DNA of 64,000 nucleotides from contig NZ_FOSL01000002.1 of NCBI RefSeq assembly GCF_900114255.1, forward strand, positions 512,817 to 576,816, written 5' to 3'. Both the position numbers and the translations under genes were made by a program. The DNA comes from Neomesorhizobium albiziae. GTDB taxonomy: Bacteria > Pseudomonadota > Alphaproteobacteria > Rhizobiales > Rhizobiaceae. Under the pieces are notes generated by a model. That model was given only the letters and a program-made list of their open reading frames with translations. It was not told where the DNA came from and did no database searches. Below are positions 10,554 to 19,462 of the stretch, piece by piece (position 1 is the first letter of the stretch; each line of letters begins with the position of its first letter).

Positions 10554-10584
10554 CGACAACGCGTGGTTTCGGAGGGCTGGCGCA

Positions 10585-11298
10585 ATGGCTTCTCCGATAG
10601 GCGGGGAACACTGGCTGACGCGGCGGCTCGAGCAGCAGCATGGCTTGATCCATACCGGTTTATGGACGGTGGTAAAGCCGGTTCGTCATTTCGTCAGGAG
10701 AATGATGGCGTACGACGTCCCGGAGAAAGGCGCGTTGTACGGGGTGTGGAGCATCCAGAGCCTATGGGCGCCACTTTTCCCAACGGAGCTGGAGGATACG
10801 ATCGGCTTCAGCACGTCGCTTCCTCAGGGAGAAGCAATTCTTATCTCTCCGGAACTGATGCCTCCGCCGATAGGATATGAAGCCTTCCAGGAGCATATCG
10901 AAACCGCGGTCCTACCTTTTCTCCGCTCCGTCGATTCCTTAGAGCGGTTCTACCGGGTTGCCGCTAGGCAAGCAAACCCGGTCACACCGCATTCGAACTT
11001 TTGCCTTGAGCTTGCGATGGGAAATTTTGACGGCGCGAGTAAGCTGATGGCGCGGCAGCGCAATGACTGGTTCCAAAAGCAGGACGACTATTTCGATGAG
11101 GATGAGTTCGAGCAGATACGGCAGCTCTGCCACCTGCTCGATGATGCGAACTACGGTGCGATAGCTCGGACCTTGCACGAATGGGAAGCTTTAACCGCAG
11201 AACATTCGAACCTCGAAAAAATCTGGGAACCCTCTCCTTTCCCCTTCGAGCCGGGCTATGATGATTGGCTGCGCCGGTCACGCGGCAAACCAGGCTGA
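10585..11298 (+). CDS. Putative immunity protein for the adjacent toxin
   Basis: A 237-residue soluble protein of no recognised family, 32 bp after the putative nuclease toxin. GGAGGG at 10569-10574 serves ATG 10585. The middle and C-terminal parts are helical and acidic (QKQDDYFDEDEFEQIRQL near 172-189), which suits a DNA-mimic or active-site-plugging inhibitor. There is no signal peptide or membrane segment, as expected for a cytosolic immunity protein. Together with the upstream gene it splits the usual aroA-cmk pair. The role is inferred only from position and composition. Confidence 0.45.
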   Translation: MASPIGGEHWLTRRLEQQHGLIHTGLWTVVKPVRHFVRRMMAYDVPEKGALYGVWSIQSLWAPLFPTELEDTIGFSTSLPQGEAILISPELMPPPIGYEAFQEHIETAVLPFLRSVDSLERFYRVAARQANPVTPHSNFCLELAMGNFDGASKLMARQRNDWFQKQDDYFDEDEFEQIRQLCHLLDDANYGAIARTLHEWEALTAEHSNLEKIWEPSPFPFEPGYDDWLRRSRGKPG

Positions 11299-11349
11299 CC
11301 GACAGCAGCCCCTTGCCTTCGCCGCGCATCTCGGCTTGAAGCTTCGTTC

Positions 11350-12000
11350 ATGACCCGCTCCATTCTCATCGCCATCGACGGTCCCGCGGCTTCCGGCAAA
11401 GGCACGCTCGCGCGCCGGCTTGCCGACTACTTCCATCTGCCGCATCTCGACACCGGCCTCACCTACCGCGCCGTGGCGCATGCGCTCATCAGCCACGGAC
11501 TGCCGCTCGACAACGTCTCGGCGGCGGAAACCGCCGCCCGCCAGGTCGATCTCTCGCGCCTGGACAAGCACGCTCTGTCGGCGCACGCCGTGGGCGATGC
11601 CGCCTCGCGGGTCGCCGTCTTCCCAAGCGTGCGCAAGATCCTGGTCGACAAGCAGCGCGCCTTTGCCGCGACGCCGCCGGGCGCTGTGCTCGACGGGCGC
11701 GACATCGGCACCGTGGTCTGCCCGGACGCCGACGTGAAGCTCTATGTCACCGCGAGTGCTGCGGTGCGCGCAGGGCGGCGGCTGCGCGACATCGAATCGC
11801 GCGGCGGCACCGCCGATTTCGGCGAAATCCTTGCCGATATCGAGCGCCGCGACGCCCGCGACACCGGCCGCGCCGACTCGCCGTTGAGGCCCGCCGCCGA
11901 CGCGCACTTGCTCGATACGTCGGAAATGTCTATAGAGACCGCGTTTCTGGCGGCCAAAGCCCTGATCGACGAGGCCTTGGCGACCGGAAACACAGCCTGA
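11350..12000 (+). CDS. cmk: Cytidylate kinase
   Basis: A 216-residue nucleoside monophosphate kinase phosphorylating CMP and dCMP from ATP. The P-loop GPAASGKGT is at about residues 10-18, the NMP-binding [11 protein letters not shown] at 34-44, and [22 protein letters not shown] at about 114-135. The lid region contains [16 protein letters not shown]. It normally sits directly between aroA and rpsA. No clear Shine-Dalgarno sequence is seen, and the insertion of the toxin-like pair may have changed its transcription. Confidence 0.96.
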   Translation: MTRSILIAIDGPAASGKGTLARRLADYFHLPHLDTGLTYRAVAHALISHGLPLDNVSAAETAARQVDLSRLDKHALSAHAVGDAASRVAVFPSVRKILVDKQRAFAATPPGAVLDGRDIGTVVCPDADVKLYVTASAAVRAGRRLRDIESRGGTADFGEILADIERRDARDTGRADSPLRPAADAHLLDTSEMSIETAFLAAKALIDEALATGNTA

Positions 12001-12206
12001 AGCCTCGAATTGTCGGTGAGCCGCTGCGGCGGTGACGCGATCCATTTCCGGGCTTCGGGGAAAACCGCCTGCCAGCATTCTTATGCGCCGGAACCGCCGC
12101 TTCGAAAGCGGCACCAGGCCCCAACGGGCCGGAATGTCTGGTCAGGTCAACGCAACTCGAACCCACGGCGCCGGTCCCGCTCATGCGGGGCCCTCCAGGA
12201 GAACAT

Positions 12207-13907
12207 ATGTCACAAGCAAATCCCACCCGCGACGATTTTTCCGCGCTGCTCGAAGAGTCGTTTTCCGACGGCCACTCGGGTGAAGGCCAGGTCGTCAAGG
12301 GTCTCATCACGGCCATCGAAAAAGACATGGCCATCATCGATGTCGGCCTCAAGGTCGAAGGCCGCGTGCCGCTGAAGGAATTCGGCGCCAAGGCCAAGGA
12401 CGGCCAGTTGAAGGTCGGCGACACCGTCGAGGTTTATGTCGAGCGCATCGAAAACGCGCTTGGCGAAGCGATGCTTTCGCGTGAGAAGGCTCGCCGCGAA
12501 GAGAGCTGGGTCCGCCTCGAAGAGAAGTTCACCAAGGGTGAGCGCGTCGAAGGCGTCATCTTCAACCAGGTCAAGGGCGGCTTCACCGTCGATCTCGACG
12601 GCGCCGTGGCCTTCCTGCCGCGTTCGCAGGTCGATATCCGTCCGATCCGCGACGTCACCCCGCTCATGCACAACCCGCAGCCCTTCGAGATCCTCAAGAT
12701 GGATCGCCGCCGCGGCAACATCGTCGTGTCGCGCCGCACCGTCCTCGAGGAGAGCCGTGCCGAACAGCGTTCGGAAATCGTGCAGAACCTCGAAGAGGGC
12801 CAGGTTGTCGAAGGCGTGGTCAAGAACATCACCGACTACGGTGCGTTCGTCGACCTCGGCGGCATCGACGGCCTGCTGCATGTCACCGACATGGCCTGGC
12901 GCCGCGTCAACCATCCGACCGAGATCCTCAACATCGGCCAGACGGTCAAGGTGCAGATCATCCGCATCAATCAGGAAACCCACCGCATCTCGCTCGGCAT
13001 GAAGCAGCTCGAGTCGGATCCGTGGGAAGGCATCGGCGCCAAGTACCCGCTCGGCAAGAAGATCTCCGGCACGGTCACCAACATCACCGACTACGGCGCG
13101 TTCGTCGAGCTGGAGCCGGGCATCGAGGGCCTCATCCACGTTTCGGAAATGTCGTGGACCAAGAAGAACGTGCACCCCGGCAAGATCCTGTCGACCTCTC
13201 AAGCTGTCGATGTGGTGGTGCTCGAAGTCGATCCGGCCAAGCGCCGTATCTCGCTCGGCCTCAAGCAGACGCTTGAGAACCCGTGGGAGGCTTTCGCCCG
13301 CAACCATCCGGTCGGCAGCCAGGTCGAGGGCGAGGTCAAGAACAAGACCGAGTTCGGCCTGTTCATCGGCCTCGAAGGCGACGTGGACGGCATGGTCCAC
13401 CTGTCCGACCTCGACTGGAACCGTCCGGGCGAGCAGGTGATCGAAGAGTACAACCGTGGCGACATGGTGAAAGCGCAGGTTCTCGATGTCGACATCGAGA
13501 AGGAGCGCATCTCGCTCGGCGTCAAGCAGCTGGCGCGTGATGCCGTCGGTGAAGCCGCCTCTTCGGGCGAGCTGCGCAAGAACGCGGTCGTCACCTGCGA
13601 AGTCATCGGCGTCAAGGACGGCGGCCTGGAAGTCCGGCTCGTCGACCACGACATCGAGACCTTCATCAAGCGGTCCGACCTGTCGCGCGACCGTGACGAG
13701 CAGCGCCCCGAGCGCTTCTCGGTCGGCCAGAAGGTCGACGCGCGCGTCATCGCCTTCGACAAGAAGACCCGCAAGCTGCAGGTCTCGATCAAGGCGCTGG
13801 AAATCGCCGAAGAGAAGGAAGCGGTTGCCCAGTACGGCTCGACCGACTCCGGCGCTTCGCTCGGCGACATCCTGGGCGCGGCGCTCAAGAAGCAGGGCGA
13901 CAAGTAA
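12207..13907 (+). CDS. rpsA: 30S ribosomal protein S1
   Basis: A 566-residue protein with six S1 (OB-fold) repeats at about 30-100, 115-180, 200-270, 285-355, 370-440 and 455-525. The third and fourth are nearly identical around NITDYGAFV. It binds mRNA upstream of the start codon and helps initiation on weak Shine-Dalgarno sequences. AGGAG at 12197-12201 sets ATG 12207; an upstream in-frame ATG at 12183 lacks support. The 206-bp leader after cmk may hold autoregulatory structure, but I cannot define one. A strong terminator follows. Confidence 0.97.
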   Translation: MSQANPTRDDFSALLEESFSDGHSGEGQVVKGLITAIEKDMAIIDVGLKVEGRVPLKEFGAKAKDGQLKVGDTVEVYVERIENALGEAMLSREKARREESWVRLEEKFTKGERVEGVIFNQVKGGFTVDLDGAVAFLPRSQVDIRPIRDVTPLMHNPQPFEILKMDRRRGNIVVSRRTVLEESRAEQRSEIVQNLEEGQVVEGVVKNITDYGAFVDLGGIDGLLHVTDMAWRRVNHPTEILNIGQTVKVQIIRINQETHRISLGMKQLESDPWEGIGAKYPLGKKISGTVTNITDYGAFVELEPGIEGLIHVSEMSWTKKNVHPGKILSTSQAVDVVVLEVDPAKRRISLGLKQTLENPWEAFARNHPVGSQVEGEVKNKTEFGLFIGLEGDVDGMVHLSDLDWNRPGEQVIEEYNRGDMVKAQVLDVDIEKERISLGVKQLARDAVGEAASSGELRKNAVVTCEVIGVKDGGLEVRLVDHDIETFIKRSDLSRDRDEQRPERFSVGQKVDARVIAFDKKTRKLQVSIKALEIAEEKEAVAQYGSTDSGASLGDILGAALKKQGDK

Positions 13908-13942
13908 AATTGTCGCCGGCCGCTTTCCGCGGTCCCCAAATC

Positions 13943-13976
13943 AAAAACCCGCCGGAGCGATCCGGCGGGTTTTTTT
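13943..13976 (+). terminator. rpsA rho-independent terminator
   Basis: A perfect stem ACCCGCCGGA (13947-13956) with TCCGGCGGGT (13961-13970) around a GCGA tetraloop, preceded by an A-run and followed by seven T residues. Confidence 0.92.
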
Positions 13977-14016
13977 GTCACTCGGCATTATGCCGGTGGC
14001 GGGCCGACAGTTCCCG

Positions 14017-14970
14017 TCAGCCGGCGATCGCGGATTTTTCATCCCCCGGACAATCGACATGGATGCGGTCGCGCCCGGCAAGCTTGGCGGCATAGAGCGC
14101 CCTGTCGGCGCGCGCGCAGAGGCTGGCTGTATCGTCGCCGGGATGGCCGGACGCGATGCCCGCGGAGAACGTATAGCCAACGTCGGCCCTGTCCTTCAGC
14201 GGCCGCGACCGGTGGATCGAAGCCAGCATCCGCTCGACGATCAGTACAGCTGTCGCGACCGTCGTGTCCGGCAGAACCAGCATGAACTCCTCTCCGCCGA
14301 CACGGCCGAAACAGTCGGAGCGGCGCAGATGGCGCAGGATCGTGGCGGCGAAATCGCGCAGGATGACATCGCCCGCCTGATGGCCGAACCTGTCGTTCAC
14401 GTATTTGAAGTTGTCGAGGTCGATGACGCCGATGCAGCCGAGTACGCCATTCGCGGGAACCGGTCGCCGCAGCATTTCGTCCATGCGCGCGTAGACGAAC
14501 CGGCGATTGGCGACGCCCGTCAGTTCATCGGTGTGCGCCGCCTTGATGGCGGAGTCGCGGTCCTGCCGCAGCGAACGCCCGTCCGCCTTGAGGTGGGTGA
14601 TGTCGCTGGCGATGCACAGCATCCAGCCGTCGCTCTGGACGGTCTCCGTCATCCACAGCCAGCGCCCGTCATAGAGGTCGGTCTCGAAGGCGCGGAACCC
14701 GGTCTTGCCGCGGCGCGAATAGGTTGATGTCAGCCAGGCGTCAAAATCCGGCCGGCTGATAACGGTTCCCCGGCGTGCGATGAAATTGCGGCGCATCAGG
14801 TCCGGCCACAGCGGCGCCTCGTCGGGCTCGATGAAGAAAGCGGCGCGGAACGCACGGTTGGCATAACGCAGCCGATCGAAGCCGTCGTATGCCGCGACCA
14901 GCACCGGCGTCGTATCGTACATCTCAGATAGCTTCGCGACGGTTTCGTCCATTCCCCCACTATCGATCAT
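14017..14970 (-). CDS. Diguanylate cyclase with N-terminal PAS-like domain
   Basis: A 317-residue protein. Residues about 10-125 form a PAS-like sensor (YDTTPVLVAAYDGFDRLRYANRAFRAAF). The C-terminal GGDEF domain carries an intact active site GGEEF preceded by an inhibitory RxxD site (RRSD five residues upstream). It therefore should make c-di-GMP from GTP and be feedback-inhibited. The signal sensed is unknown. ATG 14970 is used; ATG 14952 is possible. No transmembrane segment is present, so it is cytosolic. Confidence 0.9.
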   Translation of the reverse strand: MIDSGGMDETVAKLSEMYDTTPVLVAAYDGFDRLRYANRAFRAAFFIEPDEAPLWPDLMRRNFIARRGTVISRPDFDAWLTSTYSRRGKTGFRAFETDLYDGRWLWMTETVQSDGWMLCIASDITHLKADGRSLRQDRDSAIKAAHTDELTGVANRRFVYARMDEMLRRPVPANGVLGCIGVIDLDNFKYVNDRFGHQAGDVILRDFAATILRHLRRSDCFGRVGGEEFMLVLPDTTVATAVLIVERMLASIHRSRPLKDRADVGYTFSAGIASGHPGDDTASLCARADRALYAAKLAGRDRIHVDCPGDEKSAIAG

Positions 14971-15077
14971 CGCGGACTACAAGCAATTAACGATTTGTTC
15001 TTTTCAAGAGTTTCATCGCCTCACATCGGCAAAAGGGAGTAGATGCGGCCTGAGCTGGCGGCGGCGTCCGTAATGGT

Positions 15078-15785
15078 TCATGCACGCCCGTATATCGATG
15101 CGACCACCCCGCTCGTCACAAGGTTGATCGGCGAGGCAAGATGCACGATCGCCTCGGCAGCCGCTTCGAGGCTCACCCATTTCGAAAAATCGGCCTTCGG
15201 CATCGCCGCGCGGTTGACGGCGGTGTCGAGCGTCGACGGCGCCACGGCGTTGACCAGGATATCGGCGGCCTTCAGTTCCTCCGCCAGCGCCACCGTCATT
15301 GCCGCCACCGCTGCCTTGCTCGCCGCATAGGCCACCATGCCGGCGCCCTTGCGCGGCTCCAGCGCCGCGCGGGCCGCGACATTGACGATGCGGCCGCCAT
15401 TCTGCGCCGCCAGCATGGCGCGCGCGGCGGCGCGGCTGCAGAGAAACACCGTCTTGGCGTTGATATCCATCATCGCCGAGAAATCGTCGGCCTGCGTCTG
15501 GTCGATCGGCGCCATGGCGAAGCCGCCGGCGATATGGATCGAGGCCCAGAGCTGCGGGATGCCGGAATAGAACGCATCGACGGCCTCAGCGTCGGTAAGG
15601 TCGACATTGCCGGCTATCCTCACCCTCTCATGGCCGGCATGGGCAAAATTCGCCGGCGCCGAACCGTGATTGACGGGCACATGGCATGTCGCCCCCTCAT
15701 CGAGCAGCAGCACCACCACCGCCGCACCCAGCGCCCCAGTTCCACCGGTCACCGCGACATGCCTGCCCTCGAATGCCTTTGCCAT
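15078..15785 (-). CDS. SDR-family oxidoreductase
   Basis: A 235-residue short-chain dehydrogenase/reductase. It has the dinucleotide-binding TGGTGALG (about residues 13-20), NVAARAALEPRKG near the catalytic Ser position (here Ala rather than Ser), and YAASK (about 153-157) with Tyr and Lys intact. The usual catalytic Ser is not obvious. The substrate cannot be assigned. It stands alone between the diguanylate cyclase and the CGNR regulator. Confidence 0.8.
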   Translation of the reverse strand: MAKAFEGRHVAVTGGTGALGAAVVVLLLDEGATCHVPVNHGSAPANFAHAGHERVRIAGNVDLTDAEAVDAFYSGIPQLWASIHIAGGFAMAPIDQTQADDFSAMMDINAKTVFLCSRAAARAMLAAQNGGRIVNVAARAALEPRKGAGMVAYAASKAAVAAMTVALAEELKAADILVNAVAPSTLDTAVNRAAMPKADFSKWVSLEAAAEAIVHLASPINLVTSGVVASIYGRA

Positions 15786-15903
15786 TGTCCGTCATCTCCT
15801 CGACCGGTGCGGTGATGGAATCGCCGCTTCAACACCATCCTGATCGCAGCCGGGCGGCGCGTCGAGCCACCGGTTCGCCGACACTCTGTTCAGCGCGCCT
15901 ACC

Positions 15904-16530
15904 TCAGCCCTGCTTCTTCTTCATCAGATGCCGGTGCGCCTTCGCCCGGTTGCCGCAGGAAGACATGTCGCACCACCGCCTTGTGCCGTTCTTGCTTTCA
16001 TCGATGAACAGGAAGCGGCACTTTTCGTTGGCGCATTGGCGGATCCGCCTGTCCTTGCGCGAGAGCAGCAGGTCGGCGGCCGACCAGAGCACCGGGGCAA
16101 GCAGCGCGCTCACCGAAACGCCCGGCAAGCAGACTTCCCAGCCACCATCGGGAGATGCCAGCCTGCCGCGCGCCGGTGCAATCGCCAGCGTGGCGTTCAG
16201 TGCATCGAAATCGGCCACGGGCAACGCCGCCTCGGATGCAGCCGCGGCAAACAGCCGGTGGATCGTCTCGCGCAACGCAATTGCCTCGCCGAACAGTTCG
16301 CCGGCTTTGGCCGGAGCCTTGGCTGCCCAGGCGCCGGCGGCATCGAGCGTCTTTTCCTCGTGCCCGCCTTTCTCCTTCAGCCAGCCGTGCAGCGGCTGGA
16401 AACCGGTCAGTTCGTCGGTCGGGACAGCACTTCCCCGCCAGTAGCGCGTGTTGACGAAATCGAGGCAGAGCCCGTCGCCGGGCGCCGCGATCGCCGCCAT
16501 GACCGAGGCCGGATGTCGGGAGGCTGTCAT
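15904..16530 (-). CDS. ABATE/CGNR zinc-finger regulator
   Basis: A 208-residue protein with the N-terminal stress-induced ABATE domain (LCLDFVNTRYWRG near residues 20-32) and a C-terminal CGNR zinc finger (QCANEKCRFLFID ... WCDMSSCGNRAKAHRH, about residues 163-200) that binds DNA. The start is taken at ATG 16530. The promoter shares an intergenic region and an inverted-repeat operator with the divergent VOC gene, and the protein probably controls both. Confidence 0.85.
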   Translation of the reverse strand: MTASRHPASVMAAIAAPGDGLCLDFVNTRYWRGSAVPTDELTGFQPLHGWLKEKGGHEEKTLDAAGAWAAKAPAKAGELFGEAIALRETIHRLFAAAASEAALPVADFDALNATLAIAPARGRLASPDGGWEVCLPGVSVSALLAPVLWSAADLLLSRKDRRIRQCANEKCRFLFIDESKNGTRRWCDMSSCGNRAKAHRHLMKKKQG

Positions 16531-16536
16531 GAGCGA

Positions 16537-16613
16537 GCTATAACTAACCCCCATGCCGGTTGACAAGCTCAATTCCCGCCTATTTAACCAGTATAGGGGT
16601 TAGTAGATGGAGG
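16537..16613. promoter_or_regulatory. Divergent promoters with ACTAACCCC/GGGGTTAGT inverted repeat
   Basis: ACTAACCCC (16543-16551) and GGGGTTAGT (16596-16604) form a 9-bp inverted repeat, each arm just upstream of one start codon. TTGACA (16560-16565) with TTTAAC (16583-16588) can drive the VOC gene. On the other strand TTGTCA (16566-16561) with TTATAG (16543-16538) can drive the CGNR gene, so the -35 boxes overlap. Expected operator for the CGNR protein. GGAGG at 16609-16613 is the VOC ribosome-binding site. Confidence 0.55.
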
Positions 16614-16618
16614 AAAAA

Positions 16619-16996
16619 ATGCTCAACCATGTATCGATCGGCGTCCGCGACATCGGCCGCGCCAAGCAGTTTTACGACGCGGCGCTGGGTCCGCTGGGCT
16701 ACCGCTGCCAGCATGAAGACGATGCCGCGCTCGGCTACGGAGCCGAGTCGTCGGTCTTTTTCGTCGAAAAGGCTGAGCGGCCGGTCCAGGCAGACACGGG
16801 TTCGCATCTGCACTTCTGCTTCGACGCGCCGAGCCGCGACAGCGTCGACGCCTTCCACGCCGCAGCGCTCAGGGCCGGCGGCAGCGACAATGGCGGACCC
16901 GGCCTGCGCGACAATTACGGGCCCAATTATTACGCCGCCTTCGTGGTCGATCCCGACGGCTACCGCATCGAAGCCTATTGCGGCAAAGACGGCTGA
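16619..16996 (+). CDS. VOC-family (glyoxalase/bleomycin resistance) protein
   Basis: A 125-residue protein with the paired beta-alpha-beta-beta-beta fold of the vicinal oxygen chelate family. It starts MLNHVSIGVRDIGRAKQFYDAALGPLGY and ends with NYYAAFVVDPDGYRIEAYC, giving the metal-binding His near residue 4, a central His (HLHFCFDA) and the late Glu. Substrate unknown. GGAGG at 16609-16613 favours ATG 16619 over an upstream in-frame ATG at 16607. It is followed 17 bp later by an SRPBCC gene. Confidence 0.85.
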   Translation: MLNHVSIGVRDIGRAKQFYDAALGPLGYRCQHEDDAALGYGAESSVFFVEKAERPVQADTGSHLHFCFDAPSRDSVDAFHAAALRAGGSDNGGPGLRDNYGPNYYAAFVVDPDGYRIEAYCGKDG

Positions 16997-17013
16997 TTGG
17001 AAAGGCCGGGAAG

Positions 17014-17442
17014 ATGGCTTCGATCTGCAAGGAAGTCTTCATCGAGGCGGCGCCCGAGCTCGTCTGGGACGCCGTCCGCGATGTCGGCGCGCTGCATACG
17101 CGGCTGGTACCGGGTTTCGTCACCGATACGCGGCTCGAGGGCGACGCCCGCATCGTCACCTTCGCTTCCGGGCTTGTCGTCCGCGAACGCATCGTCGACG
17201 TCAATGACGCGGAGCGCCGGCTTGTCTGGTCGGTGGTCGAAAGCCAGCCGACACATCACAACGGCGCCTTGCAGGTGTTTGCCGAAGGCGAGGGCAGCCG
17301 CGCCGTCTGGATCGCCGATCTCCTGCCGCACGAACTGGCGCCGGCGATAGCGGCGATGATGGAGCAGGGCCTGGCGGCAATGAAGAAGGCGCTGGAAAGA
17401 CAGGCTGCCGGCGTCCCCAGAGCATCATCCCGAAAAGTGTGA
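17014..17442 (+). CDS. SRPBCC-family protein (polyketide cyclase-like)
   Basis: A 142-residue START-like protein (VFIEAAPELVWDAVRDVGALHTRLVPGFVTDT at the N-terminus; HELAPAIAAMMEQGLAAMKKAL as the final helix). Its ligand is unknown. It is likely in an operon with the VOC gene. Its last seven codons (RASSRKV and stop) lie inside a dispersed repeat at 17420-17513, so the C-terminal tail appears to have been donated by the repeat. Confidence 0.8.
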   Translation: MASICKEVFIEAAPELVWDAVRDVGALHTRLVPGFVTDTRLEGDARIVTFASGLVVRERIVDVNDAERRLVWSVVESQPTHHNGALQVFAEGEGSRAVWIADLLPHELAPAIAAMMEQGLAAMKKALERQAAGVPRASSRKV

Positions 17443-17513
17443 AGCGGTTTTCGGAAAAGATCATGCTTGAACAAGAAGTTAAAGCGTGATGGAACGAAAC
17501 ACCGTCACGCTTT
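17420..17513. repeat. Dispersed rhizobial palindromic element
   Basis: Contains CCGAAAA (17430-17436) facing TTTTCGG (17448-17454), and AAAGCGTGA (17481-17489) facing TCACGCTTT (17505-17513). The first part is the AGCATGATCCCGAAAAG-type unit that recurs across rhizobial genomes. It overlaps the end of the SRPBCC gene. Confidence 0.75.
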
Positions 17514-17534
17514 AACCGCCAGCAGCTAGAAAAA

Positions 17535-17996
17535 TCAGAATTCGCGGCCGATGCGCGCGTCGACCGAATGGCGGTTGCCGCCGCGGATGACGAAGAACAG
17601 GAAGATCGCCGCCCATAGGATCGATTTTTCCGCGCCGCCATAGCCCTGGCCCTTCGTGATCCAGTGGAACCAGACGGTGACCAGCAGCACGAAAAGCGCC
17701 GCGAACGATGCCGGGCGAGTCAGGAAGCCGACGGCGATCAGGATGCCGGCGAAGAATTCGGTGAACGAGAGCAGCGGCGACCAGAACACGCCGGGGTAGA
17801 AGCCGAGGCTTTCGACCATGCCCGCGGCGCCGAAGGGATCGCCGATCTTGCCGAGGCCATGGGTGACGAGCGCCGCTCCGGCGACGACCCGCAGGATGGT
17901 TTCGACGCCTTCATGGGCTGCGGCATAAAGGCCCCGGAAGGCAGGAATGATCAGGCGGCGGTTGGTTGTCTCGGTGGTTTGGCTCAAGGTTCCCAT
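17535..17996 (-). CDS. DoxX-family membrane protein
   Basis: A 153-residue protein with four hydrophobic segments. The first carries ILRVVAGAALVTHGLGKIGDP (about residues 30-50) and is followed by FWSPLLSFTEFFAGILIAVGFLTRPAS, the DoxX hallmark. DoxX-like proteins are linked to quinone or thiol redox systems, but the role here is unknown. ATG 17996 is used on homology of the conserved start; GGAG is unusually close to it. Confidence 0.85.
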   Translation of the reverse strand: MGTLSQTTETTNRRLIIPAFRGLYAAAHEGVETILRVVAGAALVTHGLGKIGDPFGAAGMVESLGFYPGVFWSPLLSFTEFFAGILIAVGFLTRPASFAALFVLLVTVWFHWITKGQGYGGAEKSILWAAIFLFFVIRGGNRHSVDARIGREF

Positions 17997-18190
17997 CTCC
18001 AATGTTGATCCAGCACCACTTGTCGTTGATTCCCTAACAGTCAAATCAACACGTTTTGACAATTGCGTGATTGTCCGCACTTCGAGGCTGCGAGGGCCAC
18101 CCCGCAAAAGTTTGGAACCCATCCCAGGAAGTGGCGTTTCCAGACCAGGCAGGCATTTCAGCCGCCGGAAAATCTCGAAAGGAAAACCGG

Positions 18191-18388
18191 ATGAACTGGA
18201 ACCAGATCGAAGGCAATTGGGAACAGGTCAAGGGCAAGGTGCAGACCCAATGGGGCAAGCTCACCAATGACGACCTCGACGTCATCAAGGGCAATCGCCG
18301 CCAACTCGCCGGCCGTATTCAGGAGCGTTACGGCAAGGCCGAGGAGGAGGCGGAGAAGGAAATCGACACCTGGCTGTCGAAGCACTGA
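18191..18388 (+). CDS. CsbD-family stress protein
   Basis: A 65-residue protein, MNWNQIEGNWEQVKGKVQ then WGKLTNDDLDVIKGNRRQLAGRIQERYG, the full CsbD pattern. These small, charged, abundant proteins are induced by general stress; their biochemical role is unknown. AAAGGAAA precedes ATG 18191. A terminator follows 18 bp after the stop. Confidence 0.93.
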   Translation: MNWNQIEGNWEQVKGKVQTQWGKLTNDDLDVIKGNRRQLAGRIQERYGKAEEEAEKEIDTWLSKH

Positions 18389-18406
18389 CGGACCGTCCCG
18401 GCAACG

Positions 18407-18436
18407 AAAAGGCCCCGCTTCCGGCGGGGCCTTTTT
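18407..18436. terminator. Bidirectional terminator between csbD and the Ldh-type gene
   Basis: AAAAGGCCCCGC (18407-18418), a short TTCCG-type loop and GCGGGGCC followed by TTTTT. A-run and T-run on both sides let it serve both convergent genes. Confidence 0.9.
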
Positions 18437-18452
18437 CACGCCGGGCGCTGCG

Positions 18453-19457
18453 TCAACGTCCCGGCCATTCGGCAATGCGCCGATAGATCGCGTCGGGTAC
18501 GGAAATGCCTTGGTCGGCGGATCGTTGCCGTGCCGCAGCCTTGGCGAGACCCGGAATGTGGACGCCGTATTCGCCGCCAAGCCGCTCGATCTGCGAGCGC
18601 ATGCGCTTGCCGAAGCCAGGTCCGAAAACCTGCGGATCGATCGCCAGCACGAACATGCCGGTGCCCGGGCCGTCGGAGCCGGTGCCGAAGGGCGGCGCTT
18701 CGACCGACCAGTTGGCGCCCGGCAGCCCCGCCGACAGCACATCCACCATCAGCGCGATGTTGGCGCCGCGCTCGCCGCCGAAGGCGAGCAGAACGCCCTT
18801 CATCGCCGCGTTGGCGTCGGTGGTGGGGCGACCTTCACTGTCGAGCGCCCAGCCAGCCGGGATCGGCCTTCCCTCTGCTGCCGCCTTGCGGACATTGACG
18901 AAGGCGGTGGCGCTCGACGACTGGTCGATCAGCAGCGGCGGGCCGCCGTCCTGGGGCGCCGCGAAAGACATCGGGTTGGTGCAGTAGACCGCCCTGGTGC
19001 CGCCCGATCCCGCCACGATCGGCGGCCCGTTGGTCGTCGCCAGCGCCACGAAGCCGGCCTCCACCAGCCGTCCGGTGAAGTAGCCGAGCGCGCCGCAGGT
19101 GTAGGAATTCTTCTGGCTGAAGATCGCCACGCCGCAGGCTCTCGCCGCCGCGACAAGATCGTCGAACGCCATGTCGAAGCCGGGATGCGCGGCGCCGCCG
19201 TGCGCGTTGGATAAAACGATCGCCGGCGCCGGCCTGGTGATCTCTGGCGCCGCCTTGCCCTTGATGCGGCCGGCCTGCAGGTCGGTGAGATAGTCGATGA
19301 AATGCGCCAGCCCCACCGAAGCCTGTCCGTCCGCTTCCGCAGCCACCATGGCGCGGGCGATCGACTGCGCCGTTTCAGCACTCGCGCCGGCTGACATCGC
19401 CGCTTGTTCGCAAAGCGCCCGCGCCTCGTCGAGACCGAGTGTCTTCATATCCGTCAT
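18453..19457 (-). CDS. Ldh-family (YlbC/DpkA-type) NAD(P)H oxidoreductase
   Basis: A 334-residue member of the malate/L-lactate/sulfolactate dehydrogenase superfamily, with an N-terminal helical segment, HGGAAHPGFD (about residues 85-94), and a nucleotide-binding region around TNPMSFAAPQDGGPPLLIDQSSSATA. Characterised members reduce 2-oxo acids or cyclic imines such as delta1-piperideine-2-carboxylate. It is the last gene of an amino-acid ABC transporter operon, 5 bp after the second permease. With the divergent decarboxylase it may handle a keto or imino derivative of a guanidino amino acid. The substrate is not determined. Confidence 0.85.
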   Translation of the reverse strand: MTDMKTLGLDEARALCEQAAMSAGASAETAQSIARAMVAAEADGQASVGLAHFIDYLTDLQAGRIKGKAAPEITRPAPAIVLSNAHGGAAHPGFDMAFDDLVAAARACGVAIFSQKNSYTCGALGYFTGRLVEAGFVALATTNGPPIVAGSGGTRAVYCTNPMSFAAPQDGGPPLLIDQSSSATAFVNVRKAAAEGRPIPAGWALDSEGRPTTDANAAMKGVLLAFGGERGANIALMVDVLSAGLPGANWSVEAPPFGTGSDGPGTGMFVLAIDPQVFGPGFGKRMRSQIERLGGEYGVHIPGLAKAAARQRSADQGISVPDAIYRRIAEWPGR

Positions 19458-19462
19458 TTCAA

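Noticed and set aside
12210..13649. Long open frame antisense to rpsA
   Set aside because: It reflects the codon bias of the S1 gene; the sequence is acidic and histidine-rich with no recognisable fold.
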